DNA of 34,963 nucleotides from an uncultured Flavobacteriaceae bacterium (GTDB taxonomy: Bacteria > Bacteroidota > Bacteroidia > Flavobacteriales > Flavobacteriaceae). The notes under the pieces are model-generated. The model was not told where the DNA came from, searched no databases, and saw only the letters and a program-made list of their open reading frames with translations. Of this stretch, positions 31,736 to 34,963 are shown piece by piece (position 1 is the first letter of the stretch; each line of letters begins with the position of its first letter). The stretch spans positions 1 to 34,963 of the forward strand of contig CALHCJ010000134.1 in NCBI GenBank assembly GCA_937936275.1. The letters are read 5' to 3'. A program made the translations under genes and the position numbers.

Positions 31736-31743
31736 TATTTTTG
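31736..31743 (+). promoter_or_regulatory. Putative -7 box for the serB-serA fusion gene
   Basis: TATTTTTG is an exact match to TAnnTTTG, 26 bases before the ATG at 31770. No TTG lies at the ideal -33 distance. A motif-only call. Confidence 0.4.
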
Positions 31744-31769
31744 ACTTTATTTTATAAATAAGTTTAATA

Positions 31770-33662
31770 ATGATTGACGTGGCACGTAAATACGTTTTCG
31801 ATTTTGATAGCACCTTAACTAGAGTAGAAGCACTTGATGTTTTGGCAGAGATGACTCTTAAAGGAAAGTCGAACCGAGATGAAATAATTGAGGAGATTCA
31901 GAAAATTACCAATCTTGGTATTGATGGAGACATTTCTTTCACAGAGTCTTTAGAGCGACGTATCAAATTATTGAACGCCAATAAATCAGACTTATCAGCA
32001 TTGGTAGAAGAATTACGCCATAAAATTTCTAAATCCATAGAATCAAACAAAGAGTTTTTTGAAAAATTTTCTGATGACATTTATGTGATTTCTTGCGGAT
32101 TCAAAGAGTTTATTGATCCTATTGTTAAAGAGTATAATATTCCTTCTGATCGCGTTTATGCCAATACCTTTGAATTCGATTCAGACGGAAAAATTATAGG
32201 TTTTGACGCAGAAAATCCATTATCACAACATAATGGTAAAATAGAGTGTCTAAAACAAATGGACTTAGACGGTGAGGTTCAAGTAATTGGTGATGGGTAC
32301 AGCGATTATGTAATGCGAGAGGCCGGTATTGCGGATAAATTTTTTGCTTATACCGAGAACGTTCACAGAGAAAAGGCAGCGAGTAACGCTGATCACGTGA
32401 CTCCTAATTTAGATGAGTTTCTTTTTGTAAATGATTTACCCCGTAATATTTCTTATCCTAAGAATAGAATCAAAATTTTACTGCTCGAAAACGTCCATCC
32501 GGATGCATTCGAAAATTTATCGGAAGATGGATTTTCTGTTGAACTTGTAAAGCATAGTCTTACGGAAGAGGAGTTAATAGAAAAAATAAAAGGCGTACAT
32601 GTTTTAGGTATTCGCTCAAAAACACAGGTAACCCAAAAAGTGATCGACGCTGCCAATAAATTATTGGTTGTTGGTGCTTTTTGTATTGGTACTACCCAAA
32701 TAGATCTAGATCACTGTAAACGTAATGGTGTGGTGGTATTCAATGCGCCGTATAGCAACACGCGATCCGTTGTAGAATTAGCTATTGGAGAAATTATTAT
32801 GTTGATGCGAAGCGTTTTTCCAAGAAGCACTGAGATTCACAAAGGTCAATGGCAAAAGACTGCCGTTGGTTCGAGAGAAGTACGTGGGAAAAATTTAGGA
32901 ATTGTTGGTTATGGTAATATCGGTAAGCAATTATCAGTTTTGGCAGAAGCTATCGGTATGCGTGTTTACTATTATGACGTCGATGATAAACTTGCTTTAG
33001 GAAATGCGGTTAAATGTAACACTTTAGAAGATTTGCTTAGTGTTTCTGACGTGGTAACACTCCATATTGATGACAACAAGGCCAATAAAAACTTTATCGG
33101 AGAGCGCGAAATTAATCAAATGAAAACTGGAGCAATGTTGATTAATCTTGCTAGAGGTTTCGTTGTTGATATTGCTGCTTTGGCGACTGCTTTAAAGTCT
33201 GGTAAGCTAGGGGGAGCTGCTATAGACGTTTACCCCGAAGAGCCAAGAAGTAATGGTGATTTTATTACTGAATTACAGGGCTTAGATAATGTAATACTAA
33301 CACCTCATGTTGGTGGAAGTACACAAGAAGCACAACGTAATATTGCTGATTTCGTACCGAATAAAATTATGGAATATGTTAATGCTGGTAGCACCGTTGA
33401 TGCGGTAAATTTCCCCAATATTCGATTACCGAAACAGAACAAAGCGCATCGTTTTTTGCATATTCATAAGAATGTACCCGGTATCATGGCTAAAATCAAT
33501 GAGGTGTTGGCAAAGTATGAAATGAATATCTCTGGTCAATACCTATCTACAGACAATGAGGTGGGTTATGTGATTACTGATTTAGACAAAGAGTACAATA
33601 AAGATGTGATTAAAGCCCTCAAAAAGATTGAAAACACAATTAAGTTTAGAGTGCTTTATTAA
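31770..33662 (+). CDS. serA: Fused phosphoserine phosphatase / D-3-phosphoglycerate dehydrogenase
   Basis: One 630-residue protein carries the first and last enzymes of serine synthesis. Residues 1-230 are a HAD phosphatase with DFDST (11-15), ISCGF around Ser108, Lys157 and GDGYSD (174-179). Residues from about 233 are a D-3-phosphoglycerate dehydrogenase: GAFCIGTTQ, the NAD fold GYGNIG (380-385) with Asp403, Arg462 in NLARG, Glu in PEEP and His513 in TPHVGG. A C-terminal ACT-like domain (RFLHIHKNVPGIMAKI to the end) suggests feedback control by serine. From memory, such fusions are known in Bacteroidota. The middle enzyme SerC is not in the window. No frameshift joins the two halves; the linker is short and continuous. 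Confidence 0.95.
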   Translation: MIDVARKYVFDFDSTLTRVEALDVLAEMTLKGKSNRDEIIEEIQKITNLGIDGDISFTESLERRIKLLNANKSDLSALVEELRHKISKSIESNKEFFEKFSDDIYVISCGFKEFIDPIVKEYNIPSDRVYANTFEFDSDGKIIGFDAENPLSQHNGKIECLKQMDLDGEVQVIGDGYSDYVMREAGIADKFFAYTENVHREKAASNADHVTPNLDEFLFVNDLPRNISYPKNRIKILLLENVHPDAFENLSEDGFSVELVKHSLTEEELIEKIKGVHVLGIRSKTQVTQKVIDAANKLLVVGAFCIGTTQIDLDHCKRNGVVVFNAPYSNTRSVVELAIGEIIMLMRSVFPRSTEIHKGQWQKTAVGSREVRGKNLGIVGYGNIGKQLSVLAEAIGMRVYYYDVDDKLALGNAVKCNTLEDLLSVSDVVTLHIDDNKANKNFIGEREINQMKTGAMLINLARGFVVDIAALATALKSGKLGGAAIDVYPEEPRSNGDFITELQGLDNVILTPHVGGSTQEAQRNIADFVPNKIMEYVNAGSTVDAVNFPNIRLPKQNKAHRFLHIHKNVPGIMAKINEVLAKYEMNISGQYLSTDNEVGYVITDLDKEYNKDVIKALKKIENTIKFRVLY

Positions 33663-33719
33663 GTTACAAAGTTGATTTCTTTTCCCTTGATATTTGGTCC
33701 TTGCATTTTTGACTTTTTG

Positions 33720-34193
33720 CTATCTGTGATGATAGGGTTCGTTTTTCAGAATTGTAAAAGCTCGATATAACTGTTCAACCACAAAGAGTCGAACCATTTG
33801 ATGCGAAAAAGTCATTTTTGATAGGCTAACTTTTCCTTGAGCTTTTTGATAAACAGTGCTACTAAATCCATAAGGACCACCAATGACAAAAACGAGTTGT
33901 TTGATTCCCGAGTTCATCTTTTTTTGCAGATACGTTGAGAAGTCAACGGAAGTCAATTGATTACCGTTCTCATCGAGTAAAATTAAAATATCAGTAGCAT
34001 GTAATTTTTTCAAAATTAGCTCACCTTCTTTTTCTTTCTGCTGGGTTTCTGAAAGGTTTTTGGCATTCTTGATGTCAGCAATAATCTCTAATTCAAATTT
34101 TACGTAATGTTTCAGCCTTTTTTCATATTCCGAAATTAATTGCTGAAGTGGCTTACTATCTGTTTTACCTATGGCAAGAAGTTTAATGGTCAT
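33720..34193 (-). CDS. rlmH: 23S rRNA (pseudouridine1915-N3)-methyltransferase
   Basis: SPOUT-type methyltransferase of 157 residues that methylates pseudouridine 1915 in helix 69 of 23S rRNA. The N-terminus MTIKLLAIGKTDSKPLQQL and the knot motifs FVIGGPYGFS (103-112) and HQMVRLFVVEQLYRAF (131-146 region) followed by NEPYHH at the C-terminus are the family signature. It converges on serA with 57 bases between stops and diverges from nadC. A perfect -7 box lies only 4 bases before its ATG. No terminator hairpin is visible downstream. Confidence 0.96.
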   Translation of the reverse strand: MTIKLLAIGKTDSKPLQQLISEYEKRLKHYVKFELEIIADIKNAKNLSETQQKEKEGELILKKLHATDILILLDENGNQLTSVDFSTYLQKKMNSGIKQLVFVIGGPYGFSSTVYQKAQGKVSLSKMTFSHQMVRLFVVEQLYRAFTILKNEPYHHR

Positions 34194-34197
34194 ACGG

Positions 34198-34205
34198 CAA
34201 AAGTA
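34198..34205 (-). promoter_or_regulatory. Putative -7 box for rlmH
   Basis: On the minus strand this reads TACTTTTG, an exact TAnnTTTG match ending 4 bases before the ATG at 34193, the same spacing as for the ABC importer gene. Use of this box would give an almost leaderless message. Confidence 0.4.
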
Positions 34206-34263
34206 AAGGAATTTCTGAATTGGATTTTGTTTTTCTTAATTTAGCATAAAGCCAGAAAAGCAC

Positions 34264-34963
34264 ATGATTTCAAAAGAACAATTCCAAAAAGAAATAGATG
34301 GTATCATAGCCAATGCAATTCGAGAAGATGTAGGTGATGGTGATCACAGTTCATTGTCTTGCATTCCTAAAACCGCGACCGGAAAAGCAAAGTTGTTGGT
34401 AAAGGATGAGGGAACTATTGCAGGAATTGACTTTGCGAAGCAAGTATTTGCCCATGTTGATCCGAATATGAAAGTGGAAGTCCTTCTGAAAGATGGATCG
34501 CCCGTAAAATATGGAGATATAGCCTTTTATGTTACTGGAAGTTCTCAAAGTATTCTAAAAGCGGAACGTTTAGTATTGAATGCCATGCAACGTATGAGCG
34601 CCATCGCGACAAAAACAAAATCGTTTGTTGATTTGTTAGAAGGCACGGGCACTAAAATTTTGGATACCCGAAAGACTACCCCAGGAATACGGGCTCTAGA
34701 GAAATGGGCGGTTAAAATTGGGGGAGGAGAGAACCATCGTTTTGCCTTATATGATATGATTATGTTAAAAGACAACCATATCGATTTTGCAGGCGGAATT
34801 ACAAAAGCAATTAACAAAACAAAAGCGTACTTGAAAGAAACCACTCGCGATTTAAAAATAATTGTGGAAGCTCGTAGTTTAAAGGAAATTGAAGAAATTT
34901 TAGAATCTGAAGGAGTTTACAGAATATTGATTGATAATTTTAATTATGAAGATACACGAACTG
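34264..34963 (+). CDS. nadC: Nicotinate-nucleotide pyrophosphorylase (carboxylating), 5' part
   Basis: Quinolinate phosphoribosyltransferase of NAD synthesis: quinolinate and PRPP to nicotinate mononucleotide with loss of CO2. The frame from the ATG at 34264 runs off the right edge after 233 codons, of about 285 expected. Visible motifs are the N-terminal REDVGDGDHSS, AERLVLNAMQRMSAIAT, the active-site block DTRKTTPGIRALEKWAV, then GGGENHRFALYDMIMLKDNH, IIVEARSLKEI and the start of LIDNF. These match the phosphoribosyl and quinolinate sites of NadC. It diverges from rlmH with 70 bases between the starts. Confidence 0.95.
   Translation, partial: MISKEQFQKEIDGIIANAIREDVGDGDHSSLSCIPKTATGKAKLLVKDEGTIAGIDFAKQVFAHVDPNMKVEVLLKDGSPVKYGDIAFYVTGSSQSILKAERLVLNAMQRMSAIATKTKSFVDLLEGTGTKILDTRKTTPGIRALEKWAVKIGGGENHRFALYDMIMLKDNHIDFAGGITKAINKTKAYLKETTRDLKIIVEARSLKEIEEILESEGVYRILIDNFNYEDTRT

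Noticed and set aside
1-34963. Mobile element, prophage or CRISPR content
   Set aside because: No transposase, integrase, phage gene, tRNA-flanked insertion or regular spacer array was found; the repeats before satD have no spacer-like diversity or cas genes.

Overview
The window is an AT-rich, gene-dense chromosomal segment of a Bacteroidota bacterium, most likely a marine member of the Flavobacteriaceae. Supporting signs are the fused phosphoserine phosphatase/3-phosphoglycerate dehydrogenase, DUF4252 proteins beside an ECF sigma factor, a lone CarboxypepD_reg-like secreted protein, several lipoproteins of the type common in this phylum, and Bacteroidota-type -7 boxes (TAnnTTTG) before several genes instead of clear Shine-Dalgarno sites. 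No tRNA, rRNA, CRISPR array, phage or insertion sequence was seen. The assignment to family is an inference from gene content.

Layout. 1-4.1 kb: a gene fragment at the left edge, then the oxidative pentose phosphate genes gnd (minus) and zwf-pgl (plus), divergently arranged. 4.3-6.6 kb: an acyl-CoA thioesterase, a small membrane protein and rmuC, all minus. 6.6-11.9 kb: a cobalamin uptake locus, with a three-gene ABC importer on the minus strand diverging from a TonB-dependent receptor that lies behind a cobalamin riboswitch. 11.9-15.0 kb: two tandem S41 protease lipoproteins. 15.2-18.1 kb: an ECF sigma factor, a membrane-anchored probable anti-sigma protein and three DUF4252 proteins forming one operon with an internal long hairpin. 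18.2-22.6 kb: MscS channel, purB (followed by what looks like the tail of a lost outer-membrane protein gene), a helical-repeat protein, a CobB-type sirtuin and trmH. 22.7-29.4 kb: an SRPBCC protein, a VOC protein, a lipoprotein alpha-amylase, a CarboxypepD_reg-like protein, a DEAD-box RNA helicase, the dITP/XTP pyrophosphatase rdgB and a methyltransferase of the isoprenylcysteine type. 29.4-31.6 kb: a SatD-DUF3307-alpha/beta hydrolase cluster behind an unusual repeat array. 31.8-35.0 kb: the serB-serA fusion, rlmH and the start of nadC.

How genes work together. zwf, pgl and gnd encode the whole oxidative branch of the pentose phosphate pathway. The riboswitch should limit receptor synthesis when cobalamin is plentiful, while the ABC importer diverges outside its reach. 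The sigma/anti-sigma/DUF4252 block looks like an envelope-linked regulatory unit of unknown signal. The most interesting poorly described unit is SatD-DUF3307: the SatD N-terminus has a pattern resembling GGDEF/class III cyclase palm domains, its C-terminus looks like a helix-turn-helix, DUF3307 has His/Asp-rich membrane helices, and the upstream DNA carries phased repeats that could be an operator.
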